Shown: positions 1 to 12,050, counted from the first letter of the stretch. The stretch: 64,000 nt of DNA from Lineus longissimus (GCF_910592395.1 NC_088316.1:1550001-1614000), one strand, 5' to 3'. Numbers and translations are program-made. Notes: a model not told the origin generated them from the sequence alone.

Positions 1-1067
1 TTTAATATAAAAAAGGTCCTTTTGAATACAAAAGTTGACATTATCGGGATTTAAGTACAGACCTTGTTGTTGTTTTTCTACTATGCAGCATGAATGGTAT
101 ATAATTGTTCTATGATTGTTTCTGAAACGGAAATAATTAGGGCCATACGTTGATCAGTGCTGACACGATTGGATTGAACAATATTTGTACAAAATGACTG
201 CCTCAACTGCGTATTAATGAGAAAGAAATTTGTTTTTTAGATTAGGCACTGTATGGGAAGGACTTGACATTCATTATAAACATATCACGATTTAAACATC
301 AAATCGGAAAATGCTGAGCAATGGTGACCTTTTACATATCAAGTTCATGATATATATATATAGTCATATGCGTATAGTCATCGTCAAAATAAAGCGACAT
401 CATGAAAGGCACAGAAAGTTCACAATGATTAATGCAATTGGTTCACAGTGATTAATGCAGAAAGTTCACAATGATAAATGCAGTTGAATTCATTTGCCAT
501 TAAATCTGCCATTTTCAGTTTTTGAGCAAAAAATCTTAGTCACAACTGACTTTATTCACTAAATCCAACATACATGTATATCAGCCGTACACGATTACAT
601 AAAATAATAACAAACACACACAACACACATAACAAACATGTTAGCACCTTATAACTAGGCCAAAATAACCAGTATGGCCTAACTCATAATAAGGCTTAAA
701 GGGAAATTTACATGTAACTCAATGATTCCCCAACTAGCCTACGCCGATCGGAAGCAACGTCAGCCAATTCATGCAGGTACGGAACCACGTCATCAAATAT
801 ATACAGACGCTGGGTCCTCCGTAAGGAGGCCGAAGGAAATATCACTTGGGCGGTGATGACATGACCAGACACAAGTGATTATCTGGCATCCTGGCACCCG
901 TTGTTTTCATACTCCGATTTTTACGACATGGGCGTAAAAAAGCCTAATCTCAGGTTGTTATCTGGGGGCCAACTGCCGTTCATTGTCGCTTTGGAGGCAT
1001 TTATTCCATTTATGAATCAATGGGTGATATGAATAAAGACCAGCAAGTACTTTTATATAAAACTCCA
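1..1067. other. non-coding stretch, no gene seen
   Basis: AT-rich sequence without a convincing open frame. The only structure noted is a short imperfect tandem repeat at about 414-485, three copies of a roughly 23-bp unit containing GTTCACAATGATTAATGCA. Confidence 0.5.
414..485. repeat. short minisatellite, ~23-bp unit x3
   Basis: Three imperfect head-to-tail copies of a unit built on GTTCACARTGATWAATGCA are visible. No coding role is apparent. Confidence 0.6.
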
Positions 1068-1513
1068 TAAAGCCCGCAGCACACTAGCCGCCAACTTTGG
1101 CGACAAGAAGCGTTCAGCTGACGCCTCTAGACGCCGAAGTTGGCGGCCAGTGGATCCCGGTCAGAGCACACCTGCCCAGAATCGACGTCCAGAGCGTCTT
1201 TTCCACCACTTTAGGCTGCCATTTTGAAATCATGTGACATCAAGACGCATACTGATTGGCCATAGCCTCGCCGCCGACGCCAATTCAGGCGGCAATCCGT
1301 AGCACACCTGGCTTCTTCTTGCGTTCAAACGCGGCGACACGCGTCAAAAATCAAACATGTTAGATATTTGGCGTTAAGTTGCGGCAAGTGGCGGCAAATC
1401 GCGTTCGCCGACGCCGTTCGTAGCAGACTAGGGATTTTTCAGGCGTTTAGGACTCTTGAGGCAAAAAACGCCTGTGAACGCCGAAGTTGGCGGCTAGTGT
1501 GCTACGGGCTTTA
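1068..1513. mobile_element. MITE with ~33-bp terminal inverted repeats, TA target duplication
   Basis: The left end reads TAAAGCCCGCAGCACACTAG and the right end is its near-perfect reverse complement (CTAGTGTGCTACGGGCTTTA). The match continues inward through GCCGCCAACTT, giving arms of over 30 bp. Both ends are bounded by TA, which is compatible with a Tc1/mariner-type non-autonomous element. The interior is GC-rich, carries further copies of the AGCACAC and GGCGGC motifs, and has no open frame. Confidence 0.8.
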
Positions 1514-1931
1514 GCAATTCACTAGGCCTTTCTGTACAAAATTGAAGTAAAAGCATTTGCTAGACTTTATTCATAGCAGCCAATGTGTTTGATGTTTGCT
1601 TTCAAGAGTGATATTTAAAAAAAACACCGCGCGTCATTATTTCTATCTCGTTGCCATTGAACTGAACATTTGATGACTATTTGCAGACGAAAATCCAAAA
1701 ATGATTGAGTACGTCGGTGTGCCATTAACTATTTTCATAAACATTTGAAGACAAATGGGAACTGAGAAGTGCATACAATTACACCGACCTATACGGCCTA
1801 GTAAATGACCAGAATCGAAATAGCCCAATTGCAAGCAAAAATAATATAACATAATAACTCCTGACTGTTTCATTATGGTTTTTTAATCAGGCACGCACTG
1901 ACCAGAAATTCGCAGATTCGAGTAAATTGAG

Positions 1932-1939
1932 TATTTAAG
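1932..1939 (+). promoter_or_regulatory. candidate TATA-like box for ependymin-like gene 1
   Basis: TATTTAAG lies about 30 bp upstream of a likely initiation region near 1962. A clean splice donor (CTTG|GTGAGT at 2014/2015) follows. A competing TATA-like sequence, TTTATATA, sits at 2375-2382. Position and motif are the only evidence. Confidence 0.3.
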
Positions 1940-1961
1940 GCGAGGTAGCTTTGTCTGGGTC

Positions 1962-2014
1962 GCACTCGCGTCGGAGACAAATCTGGATTCAGTCGTACTG
2001 ATTTGGAAGACTTG
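1962..2014 (+). other. candidate 5' untranslated exon of ependymin-like gene 1
   Basis: This short segment runs from the expected start site 30 bp past the TATA-like box to a consensus donor GTGAGT at 2015. A 5' UTR exon is needed because the coding ATG at 2689 is preceded six bases upstream by a strong acceptor (TCGGCTTTTCAG). The same arrangement occurs in the second gene. The exact 5' end is inferred. Confidence 0.3.
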
Positions 2015-2688
2015 GTGAGTAGAAATCATCTTTTAACCGTTCTAGAAATAAATCCAGTCCTGCCTCGGAAGTTTCATGGGTTTGAAGCTGTATTTGGTTT
2101 CTTTGCTTATAACAATAATAACAAATAACACATTTATTATTATCATTATTTATTAAACAAGCAAGGACACTCGTTAAAACAATACAACATTGAGAATTAT
2201 TTACAGTTAACACATGATAAAATCATTAGAATGCTCGAATCAATAATCGAACCAGACCCCGCCCATCACAGCCCGGGTTACAATAGCTGTCGTCGAGGAG
2301 GAGAGACCTAAGCGAGTCAATGACCCCATCCTCGCCGACAGGAAAATCACCAGCAGGGCAAAGCAAGCGGGGCATTTATATAGCGCAGTTTCCAACAGTC
2401 AATTTCGTCATTTTAGGCAAAGACTTGTTGATTTTACTGGCCGTGTTGACATGGAGTTGCGTTCAGAACCAACTCTCACTCCATCACATTTCTGCATGGT
2501 AGGCCTATGCCCGTGTTTGCATGATCAGTTCTCTGAAAATTAATGTTAACAATGCTGTTGCTTTTCCATATGCTCAGTAAATATTTTCTAAATTACAAAA
2601 AGATTAAGTTTGCAGATCGAGTACTTTGTGCACAGCGAATGGTAGCAAGATTTTTGACCTGAATTTTATCTCGGCTTTTCAGATCAAA

Positions 2689-5600
2689 ATGAAGTGTATC
2701 TTGGCAGTGGTTGTTTTGGTTGCTATGGCAACAAAGATGACGCAGGCGTGTTGTCTTCCGGACGAGGTCAAGGCGGACGTGTTCTTCACAATGAATATAT
2801 CTGTGACGTTGCCCGGTGTAACTTTTAATAGGGAGATCAACGGAATGGGAAAGTAAGTACATATAATACATATTCACTCTCTCCATGAGTATAAGACACT
2901 TCGGAACTTCGGATAAAGTGCCGATGGGACGGTTTGCCCATAAATGTTTAACGCAAACAGACTGTAGCCCCTCAAAATATAACACTGCGTTGCGCACATG
3001 CGGCCATGATTGTCCGGTCCAATTGATGGGGTGGTGAACAGAGCTAGGAGCCAATGCGACGCTTATGATTTATTTGAAGAAAGGAAACACCTTCAGAAAG
3101 AGGGGAATCGGGCGTTTCCAGTGATATACGACACGAGTGGGTTGTCCTTATGCAAACGCCTCGGAAACGCAATTTAAGATAGATGTTACGTCCTCGCGTC
3201 CATTTAGGAAAAACTCCCTAACAATAACTTAGTCTGAAACTATGAGTGGCGGTGCATGGTGGCAAGCAGTGTCATTATCCTCCTGGCCAGGTGTTTACCA
3301 CGCCCAAGTTATCCCTTAAGAAATAATGCTCATTGATGTCTAATCCTGTTGCATTGTAGCTTCGCAGTCGACTTCAAAGGACAGAGGTTTGCGTTCGTGT
3401 TAGGCAGGGTCGGCACGAGAGACGAAACCTTCATAAACGGGGCTAGCTTCGTAGTGGACTTTTCAAAGGTAAGTGTTATGATTTCCGGAAGAGAAAATAT
3501 GGGGTGTGGCGCATTAATATGACACTGACCTTCGAGACTACATCACGAGGCCTAATAATAGGCCTGAAACTGCGTATCATTTTTCTTTTTCATGAGTAGA
3601 GTATACTCTTGAGCTTTTGGAACACCTTCCATGGTTTTGCAGTCAACTCAATAATATGTACCTCGTAGAACTTTTCAGGGAAATGAAACCCTGCCCCTCT
3701 TTCAAGCTTTAAAACCTTTAACGGGTTTTTCTTTTCCCTAAAAAATATCTGGGGGGGGGGGGTGCATATTTGGGTTGGTTGAAAATCCTAAAAGGTTTCT
3801 GAAAAGCTCACAAATTTGGCATCTAGTGCTAGATAAGATTGTAGTCTTGCTTCTACATTTGTAGTCTTCATCAATTCTTACCGATATCATTTAATTATTG
3901 TCGGATTTTCTGCCAGAGACTGGTAACCGCGAGCGTTGTTGGATCAGGCGTTCCTGGATCAGATGATGAAGATGACCAGTGTTTCTCGAATAAAATAAAA
4001 GGAAAATTAACTGACAAGCACCAGTGCTATATCGGTGAGTGAGTTTAAAGGGACAACCTGGGTGTAGGATTAATCTGGCAAGGAGGATAATACCCCTGCT
4101 TGACACCATGCGCCGCCACTTGTAGTATTACACTTACGTTGATCTCTGATAAGGATTTTCGCCCGTGTTGCGAGGCAGTTTTGGACACGGGTTGTGCTTT
4201 TCAGGCATGCTTATGGTTACGCCCCCATTTGGAAGCCATCTTTGAATGAAAAACCAACATATTTCATGCCCAAGTTATCCCTTTAAGAGACAAGTTGGGC
4301 ATGAGATATGTTCGTTTTTCATAAAAAATGGCTTCCAACAGGACCTTTATTTCTAAAAGATTCATAGAAAAATCGTCAACTGCAAAAGAACACATAGAAA
4401 GGAACGTAACCATCGGTCAACCTGAAATTCGCAAGCCATATGGTAGCAACAGCTAACTCATGCAATATCGCGCAAACTAACGCACCAATTCAATGCGGTT
4501 TTAAGCAATACGATGGTTTCAAAATTGTTAATTTTCGTTTGGGTAGGCCTACAGTCTGCAGTGGACAAACGCATCACGAGCATACCCTGTCACATTTTAA
4601 TACCGCCGGTGTATAGCCGATTTGCAAACGTGCCCGCGTGGTATTGAAATACCTTGGACCAATGGACATCTTTCCTTGGCGAATAACCCGGTTTTCACAT
4701 TGACTTCAGTCACTTCAGATTGAGCACCCGACTGCGTTGTATCCGATTATACTTTAAGTAGATATTGACCTTTTTATTTGATTCTCTCAGATAATGCTGG
4801 CTTGATGCAAGTAGTGAGCACGCCGGAGTTGACCATATATGCGGCGGCAGATAATGATACCCAGATTACCCTCGGCATCGACGCCGACTGCATCCCAAAA
4901 CTTCTTCAGACTGTGACCACAATGCCCAATAACACGGGAGGTAAGTTCTAACTGAGGCGCTTCCAAAGGAATTGCAGTTCTTTTGCACACGTCTTGTTTT
5001 CTTCCCATTTTGGTATTGGTGCCCACTTAATCTCCAAGTCTCGCCATTGGTAGCGGTTGCCTAGTGATACGTGGTCCGTGACTGAAAGTGTGGGAGAAGG
5101 TGCTAGCGTACTTTTGCTCCGCAGCAAATGCTAGCTATCCTCTCTTTGGGTTATGGTGGCCACTGAATTGGCTGTTCAACTCGTCCGAAGATCCTTCTTG
5201 CGCATCCTTCTTGCGCATGACCGGAACTCTATTGATGACGTCGTACTGCCCCTGCTTAAATTGGCCACCATTGCCTCTAAATGATTATTGCATTATTAAA
5301 GATGTTCGGAGCTTCTAGTCACCGGAAAGTTTGTGAAATGGTTGAAGTTTTACATTCAAACATTTTAGTCGACATTGTATTATTTAAAACGGCATAAGGT
5401 TTTGTCATTTTATCCCCAAAGTCACCCCGAATCTGTTGTGGCGGCCATTTTCAGTCCTGTGGCAGATGAAAATCAATACGAAAAAGACCACATTGATGAC
5501 TTTACATTATCAAACATTTTTTTCTTCAGCTGTCGATATAAAGATGTCGGTCGATAACATCGAGCTTCAGGTCGAAGATGCTGACTTCGCGTCCCCATGT

Positions 5601-6513
5601 GACAATCCCACGCCATTGCCTGGACCTTCGATGAAGGTGAGACGATGTTTTGAAGCATGTAGCATGTGTGGTGGGTTCGAATGCGTTCCGAGATCTATGT
5701 TTCAGATTATGTGCGTGATGTAAACGTGATGTAGTGATGTAGTGATTTAGTGATGTAGTGATGTAGTGATGTTGTTCGTCAGTAGAACCCCACAGAAAAA
5801 GATGCCGCTTAGTAAGACTATAGTCCAGTCATAAATGTCCGCATCGTTTGGGGCTCTGGAGGGCGAACTGCTGATCGGATTTCTCTGAAGTTTAGTTTTT
5901 ATTGATCCTTGCCTCAAAATCAAACATGGTAATAGAGGTTCAGCATTCTCAAGGCAGAAATAAAAAATTCTTCAGCGAAGTCCAATGGTCATTTAGGGGT
6001 GTCCCCTGGATAGGCATACATATACTTTGTTTCTGAATATTTCTCATTCATTCTTGGTACATGAGTAGATGGACGAAAAAAAAACTCAAACTGTACAGAA
6101 CGGAAAATGTGCGAATTTAATGCACTGCGTCATTGTACACAAATGCATACAAATTGTTTTATTTCGTTACCATGGTTACTAGAATAAAAAAAATCTCGAT
6201 TAGTTTTGTGGCAAGGATCAATAAAGACCAAACTTCAAAGAAATCAGACCCTCCAGAGCCACAAACGACGCGGACGTAACACTTACGAATGGACTGTAGT
6301 AGCCAGCCGCCCAAATCTCAGACGTGGATTTCTACCTCTCGGCATATGCCCGATGTTGGTTGTTTTGACTTCATTAACTTCGTTCGCTCCGGGTTACAGA
6401 AAAAGCACTCTAGGAAGTTACACTTCCATACTTTACAGGTCCCTGCTCCTGAGGAATCACTGAAGGTGTTATCTTCAAGCATGATTGCCCAAGAAAAGAA
6501 GCGCCGCCGTTAA
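2689..6513 (+). CDS. ependymin-related secreted protein 1 (six coding exons, 240 aa)
   Basis: Likely a secreted ependymin-family glycoprotein. My splice model joins 2689-2852, 3360-3468, 3917-4034, 4791-4940, 5530-5636 and 6439-6513, with consensus GT-AG borders and a continuous 723-base frame. Residues 1-20 form a signal peptide ending just before CCLP. Mature cysteines sit at 21, 22, 113, 128, 164 (DCIP) and 204 (SPCDNP). The pattern resembles fish ependymins, which have paired cysteines in mid-protein, an E/D-C-L/I-P motif and a late proline-cysteine site. N-glycosylation sequons occur at NIS, NDT and NNT. The C-terminus ends in KKRRR, absent from the paralog. Ependymin-type proteins are extracellular, calcium- or lipid-binding lectin-like factors; the role of this copy is not known. 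The start is the first ATG after a 5' UTR acceptor. Intron 5 holds a 482-bp foldback element. A near paralog lies 2.6 kb downstream in the same orientation. Confidence 0.72.
3675..3805. repeat. dispersed GGGTTTTTC-type foldback repeat, copy 1
   Basis: This intronic copy of a family rich in CCCTAAAAAA, GGTTGGTTGAAAA and TTTTCTGAAAAGCTC reads like an internally self-complementary short element. Related copies lie at about 26338-26495, 30108-30315 and 63185-63260. It contains a run of 12 G at 3751-3762. Confidence 0.5.
5726..5772. repeat. GTGATGTA microsatellite
   Basis: About six tandem copies of an 8-bp unit GTGATGTA with one variant unit (GTGATTTA), in intron 5 of ependymin-like gene 1. Confidence 0.8.
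5818..6299. mobile_element. 482-bp foldback element in intron 5 of ependymin-like gene 1
   Basis: About 95 bp at the left end (CTATAGTCCA...TTTATTGATCCTTGCC) is repeated in inverted form at the right end (GGCAAGGATCAATAAAGACC...GGACTGTAG). Half-copies of the same element occur about 80-130 bp upstream of the long exon in all four 4.5-kb units (near 33180, 37633, 55159 and 59689). No transposase frame is present, so it is non-autonomous. Confidence 0.75.
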
Positions 6514-6717
6514 TCAGCAGACGCGACGATGAACCATTCCCGGATGTATGACGTCAGATCCAGAGAGCTAATCATATCACTGGTGACTGATTCAAACTGG
6601 CAAATCAATTTCAGCAGTTAATCTATCGATTATTTCAAGTTTGATGTTGAAAGTGTTAGAAATTCAGACTAGTTCCTTTCCGAGCGATTGCTAGGTGAGA
6701 TACCGGGCTAATTAAAA

Positions 6718-6723
6718 AATAAA
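6718..6723 (+). terminator. candidate polyadenylation signal, ependymin-like gene 1
   Basis: AATAAA lies 205 bp downstream of the stop codon. It is the first canonical signal in the sense strand after the gene and fits a short 3' UTR. Confidence 0.45.
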
Positions 6724-6818
6724 CATGACCACTTTTCTGTGTAGTTTTCGCAAAATAAGAATTATGATAAGCTGATTTCATTGGTCGCTCTTCATTCCTT
6801 TTTATGCAGGCCTGAGGT

Positions 6819-7019
6819 TTAAAGGGGACTATATACAGGAGCTAGGGGGTTGAATTGGTAGTCATCATGCCACTAGGATGCGCTGTCAGGGGCTTGGGCT
6901 GTGTTTTATTCAGCGCGAATCATATTCCTCATACAACCATGAGAAAGTGGAGACGCTCATCGGCGACTTCGTGTAACTTAATCTGACCTACCTGGCTCCG
7001 GCCTGTAGTCTCCCTTTAA
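6819..7019. mobile_element. TTAA-flanked MITE, copy A (~200 bp)
   Basis: TTAA borders enclose inverted ends AGGGGACTATATACAGGAGC and, on the other strand, AGGGAGACTACAGGCCGGAG. The element belongs to the most frequent short-element family of the window, with its consensus end near AGGGAGACTATAGGCAGCAG. TTAA duplications are typical of piggyBac-mobilised elements. It lies just beyond the 3' end of ependymin-like gene 1. Confidence 0.75.
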
Positions 7020-8779
7020 TAAATGAAGAATTTACGGACGGACGAAGCTCATTCCGCACAGCGCGAGGGACCTTTCCGTGGCCAGAGGAAACTCTGTAAA
7101 CGAATGAAAGAGAAGGAAGCACCCCGAAGGAACCTCTCTGAAAACAGCAAGCAAGCAGAAATCATGTCGGCCTTTCTCTCAGGTGACAAGTTTTGACCAA
7201 TCAAAACCCCCGTATGTGATCATGGCCGTGCTGTCTGTGCCAAACAACTTGGCGAAAACCAATTCAACATCCTGTGATTGACCTACTTCTGTTGACATTT
7301 GCCATGAGTCTGCCAAATTATCAAACGGCAAAATTGCACAAATAAATAAGGATAATCATCCCTTGTTGAAGCGTAGTTTAGGGCAATTGTTTTATTTGTC
7401 TCGTACTGTTATATTTAACCAAATCACGAACCAGATTTTCAACAATTTCGAGTAATTTGCGTATGGCGGGAGAGGTGATTACGATTGCCCGCGTTCGGCC
7501 GAATTGGAACCCAACCAGGAGTCAAAGGGATTGCTTGGGCAGATCGTGTGTACACTCCGGACGCAGTTGACCGGCCTCGTCCCTATGAGATGACGAAATG
7601 GACTGCCCCGGGCGTCTAATCGGCTGGGAAAGTGCTATTTACCTATCGTTTGGTTTGGTTCGGCTATTTCCGAAATGTCTTGCCCAGCAACCTGGTTTTT
7701 CTCAATACCGATAGTGGCGCTCCTCGGTTCCGAAATGACATTATGATAAATGAGCCAAACCAAACTCCTGGCCGGTATATAGACTTTCCCAATCGGGTGA
7801 GGCGAAACTTTTCCTACTGAGTTAAAGGACGACCGGGAGTAGGTGCGTGGGTTTAAGAACCCACATTAATAAAAGCACAACAAAAATGCAAATAAAAAAA
7901 GAAAATAAGAAATGATTTAAGCACCCCGTCAAGGGCGATATTGTCGCTGCACCGTGAGCTCATGATCTCTTGGAACAAAAACCTCTCGTTTGCGGTGACA
8001 ATCGTGCCTGCGACAAGAATCGGTGCATGGCCGCTATACGACCTGCAATCAATATCAACCCCACCAGCAATATCAGTTGTACCCGCTGACGAGTGATAGA
8101 ATTTTATCGCTTGTCGTAGGGAACGGCGGGGCACCAGTTTGTAGGAACTTTAGCCCGAGCTGACATAAACCATCTTGACCCTGTTGACATTGCCCAGCTT
8201 CCAGACAACCCGCGTCAAGAGTAGGAGTATGCGCGGAGACTAGTTTAGTATGACATAAACATCAATAATAATGTCAAGCAGGCAAAGTTTTTATCTGCAG
8301 GCTTCGGTTGTTCTCATGCTTTCGTGTGGTTTCATAAATCGACCAACGTATATTCTTTTGCGGTCAGTAATTCCCGAAACAAAATTATGCCCGAGGAGGT
8401 TTTTGCGGCACGAACTGGTCAGTTGAGACGCATAATTATACGGATTTATTTTGAAAACCCGGCGATTTTAAAGCTGTATAAATTCAATACACGGCAAACT
8501 TCGATCATAAAGATATCTGTGTTTGTTTTGTCTCGCTCGCAACAGCCAAATGTCTTCTTCTCACGATTTTATCTCTTACAGTGTCATGTCTTGTCATTAT
8601 CGTCATCATTGTTTATTATCAAAACAAAGTAACCTATAACATGTGTTGCAAACATAACTCGAGAGTCATTTTCATCATATTCTTCTGGTAAATTTACGGC
8701 GGCTGCTTCGGAGCTTCTGGAGAAGAAGTACTGTATTCTTGTATAAGTGGGTTCATACCTTGGCCCGGGTGTTCAAGGC
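7020..8779. other. intergenic stretch between the two ependymin-like genes
   Basis: No convincing coding exon. A weak inverted pair (TTTGGTTTGG near 7649 and CCAAACCAAA near 7756) may mark a decayed element. Promoter elements for the second ependymin-like gene should lie here or just downstream, but none is clear. Confidence 0.4.
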
Positions 8780-8883
8780 AAGTTTTGTCACAAACGCTGG
8801 CGTTAACTAGGCCTTAAGTCTAAGGGCTTACCTGAAGGAGATAACGCTTAGTTAAGAAAGCGCCAGCGTTCGTGACAAAAGTT
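8780..8883. mobile_element. 104-bp foldback (hairpin) element upstream of ependymin-like gene 2
   Basis: Arms of about 23 bp (TTTTGTCACAAACGCTGGCG and the inverted CGCCAGCGTTCGTGACAAAA) face each other across roughly 58 bp, which contains a further inverted pair GTTAACTA/TTAGTTAA. It lies about 190 bp upstream of the gene-2 start codon. Confidence 0.7.
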
Positions 8884-9073
8884 GTTTTGAAAAACCAGGC
8901 TCTGATTGCACACGGGAGATTTTCCGCGGCACTTGAAAGCTACACTCGGTTCCAGCGGTTATTTGGTAATTGCAAATATTACCCACTGCGCAAGCGGGTA
9001 ATTTGAATTACCAAATACCCGCTGGGCCGGTTGTATTTTGATATCGATATAACCTCATACTCTTCAGATTAAA

Positions 9074-12050
9074 ATGAAGTGTGTATATACCTTTGCGGTG
9101 GTTGTTCTGGTTGCTATGGCAACAAAGATGGCGGAGGCATGTTGTCTTCCGGACCGGGCCAAGGTGGACATTTTCTACGAGGTTAACATGATTATGACGA
9201 AACCTAATGATAATGTGACTATTGGGACTAGCGGCATAGCAGCGTAAGTAGAAACCAGGGAGTTTGGTAGGTGATGACTTTTTTTTGCGTCGAAACTACA
9301 TGTATTAGCCTACGTCATTGCTGGGTCACCAGGTTTTTGACTGAAATCCTCAAAGCTAGCGCCCGGAGTGGAATGCGGGCTGTCGGGTTGGCGTCAAAGC
9401 ATTAGCCCATAGAAATAGGCTGTACATCCTCTTGTAGTGGGACGGGCCAGACCGGTCTTTGGACACATCAACGCCTTTCACTTATGAGATACCGGCTTGA
9501 TTCCAGCTCCGTCTGAGTACAAGTTTTAAAGGTTGGAATATAGGCAGGAGCTAGGGGGTCAAGTAGTTGGTCTCGAGGTGATTATGTTATGGAACTGCAG
9601 GGTCTGGTAAAGTTAAAGAGAGAAAGATTGTTCTAGCACATGCAAAAATAGAACCAATGCACTGTGAGATTATCGCTACACCTATCAGTGACTTCGTGTA
9701 ACTGAATTTGGCCCACCTGCCGATGCCTTAAGTTTGTCATGATGATGAAGAAATGTCTGATCCGGTTGCAGCGTTGCATGGGACTTCACTGCGCAGAAGT
9801 TTGCGGTTAAGTTTGGCCCGATCATGATGAAGGTAAATGAGTTCGAAGAATACCCCTTAGTCACAAGGGCTTACTACCTGATTGACCTGGCCAAGGTAAG
9901 TGACAATTTTAGACTCCTGCGCAATCGCACAACTGCATCTTTCTAAATAGCTATTGTACTAAAACCTGGTAGGTCATGACACCAGAATCTTAGCGATCAA
10001 TCAGCCCGGATTCAAATTGGACGCGCGTTGTCTGTAAAACTTAGCAGTGTCAATACATTGAGGGGCAAAATGGGATTCAACTTGTACTTTACATATGTAT
10101 TTCTCTCAAGTGTTTGTTTTATGCGCTTTTCTTTAGGTTTTGTGGTGATTGATTGGTCGCTGATCTGTTGATTCTGATACCGTCACTCGCATGTGACACA
10201 TCCGGGACCTTAGTTGTGTATCTGTGTTGGCAGAGTGAATACCCTTCGAGGAGAATGTGACTCTTTATTTAAGATTACCGGAAGTAAAATCTTGACAATT
10301 TCCGAACATTTCTCAAACTTTCACGCCAACAAATTTAAATGATTGGTACTTTGTTGTTTTTAATGGCAGGGAGAGATTATAGGGAATACAGATGGACCCA
10401 TCAAAACCAACGAATGTTTGTCATTGAAAGTTCAAGGTCAACTCACGGACAAATACCAGTGCACTCTGGGTGAGTTTATCATCCCACACACTGTCTTGTG
10501 ATCGGCCCTACTTCTGTGCCGATCCCTGTGTGGCGTGGCAGGATCTTCGACTCGGAATAAGTTTAATTTTTTAACGACGCAAAATATTTCTAACAGTTGG
10601 TTTTTCATATGAGTTGTCCGTTTCAGTCATCAATTACACAAATTTGATTGTTAGTATGGACAAGCAGATTTAATTCAATAAAATATTCCATGTTTGAAAA
10701 TCGACGACCAACTTCTGTAGTAAACGTTGTCCCTACGTATAAGCTCCCACCAGGTGACCTGTGTGTAACCACTATTGGCCAGTTTCGGGCCACTCTCTGC
10801 AATGTAGTCAAGAGAGTGGTTGAGTCACTCTACGGGAAAACACATCACTTTTCGCCATTTTGCAAAGCACACTTTGGCCATTCTGCCATTGAACTATCAC
10901 ACCGGCGGAGCGATACAGAACTAGATGACTAGATTATTACGGGTGGAGCAAGCGTGCCAAGATAATATCTACTATAATATTCTAGGTAGAAATCGGAACC
11001 TTTCAAATTTCAGGTAATCATTCTGGTTTTGAGGAAGTGGCGACTACATCTGGGATGACTATCTACCAGAAGGTTGACGGGAAGAGCCAGCTGGCTTTTG
11101 CCCTTGACGCAAACTGTGTCCCGACACTCCTCCAAGCGGTGACCACACTGCCCAACGATACCGGAAGTAGGTTCTCGCAGTCCTCGCGGCACAATTTTCA
11201 AAATGGCTGACGATTTTGAAAGCAGTATGGCTTCAGGTTCGCCCGCCACTTGACGGATGCTTGGACATGCCTGCTAAAGCAGAAAACGTTAGGGAATATT
11301 TCATCACATATTTGCCCTTGCCGGTTTTAGGCCGATCGACTCTCTCGACTCTCATGAATGCTTTTTCGTGCACCACTTGGAATAGGCAACGAGATGAAAA
11401 ACGAAATTACATGATTTCACCATTTTTTTCAGGTTTCGGAAAGAAGTTTGAGGTCGTTAACATTGAGCTTGAGGTAGAAGACGACGATTTCCTTGCGCCC
11501 TGTGATAACCCTAAAGTTTTTTCACGCCCTGCATTGAAGGTATGACGATTTTACAAATCATATCAAAATAAAGGACTGATTCGACCTATTATATGCCCGT
11601 TCTTATATAATCAGATCTCGATACTATTTTGTAAATGACGTATACGTACACGAAGCAGTGAAAACTCCAAAATCTCAGGATGTATTGTTTAAGCACCAGA
11701 GATAATGATATTTCCCGTTTGTTGATTTCATGCTCTTGGCAATGATTGCCAACTAGGCAGGCTTAAGGTAAAGGAAGACGATTGTATTAGGGAGTCTCTT
11801 ACTTTTTGAGGCAATAGTTAGTTTTTACAAATCGCCCGAAACGCCAATGCGAACGCCTATTCCGAATTCGACATCCTGATCACGATGTCGAACAATGGGA
11901 TTGGCGTTCGCGTTGACGTTTCCGGCGATTTGCAAAAACTGGAAATAAATGAACGTCCGTATTTTACAGATCCCTCCTGCTGAAAAAGCAGTGGAGGTTT
12001 TGTCGGCGATCATTCTACAAGCCGGGGAATCCGTGAGTGGCCGCCGTTAG
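9074..12050 (+). CDS. ependymin-related secreted protein 2 (six coding exons, 244 aa)
   Basis: Tandem paralog of the gene at 2689-6513. The model joins 9074-9243, 9772-9895, 10370-10469, 11014-11166, 11433-11539 and 11970-12050 (735 bases). Every intron falls in the same phase as in the first gene (2, 0, 1, 1, 0). A signal peptide ends before ACCLP at residue 22. Mature cysteines at 23, 24, 114, 129, 166 (NCVP) and 206 (APCDNP) reproduce the spacing of paralog 1. Sequons NVT, NHS and NDT are present. The segment TLLQAVTTLPNDTG closely matches LLQTVTTMPNNTG of paralog 1, and IELEVEDDDF matches IELQVEDADF. As in gene 1, an acceptor (CTCTTCAG) lies six bases upstream of the ATG, implying a 5' UTR intron. 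Intron 1 carries a TTAA MITE. Exon 4 uses GTAGGT rather than GTAAGT as donor. The assignment to the ependymin family is by motif recognition. Confidence 0.72.
9526..9731. mobile_element. TTAA-flanked MITE, copy B, in intron 1 of ependymin-like gene 2
   Basis: TTAA at both ends. The left end contains ATATAGGCAGGAGCTAGGGG. The right end contains GTGACTTCGTGTAACT and CCCACCTGCC, matching the inner and outer parts of copy A. It is more diverged than copy A. Confidence 0.55.

Noticed and set aside
7644-7770. Inverted TTTGGTTTGG / CCAAACCAAA pair as a transposon
   Set aside because: Arms match for only about 11 bases and no target duplication is visible.
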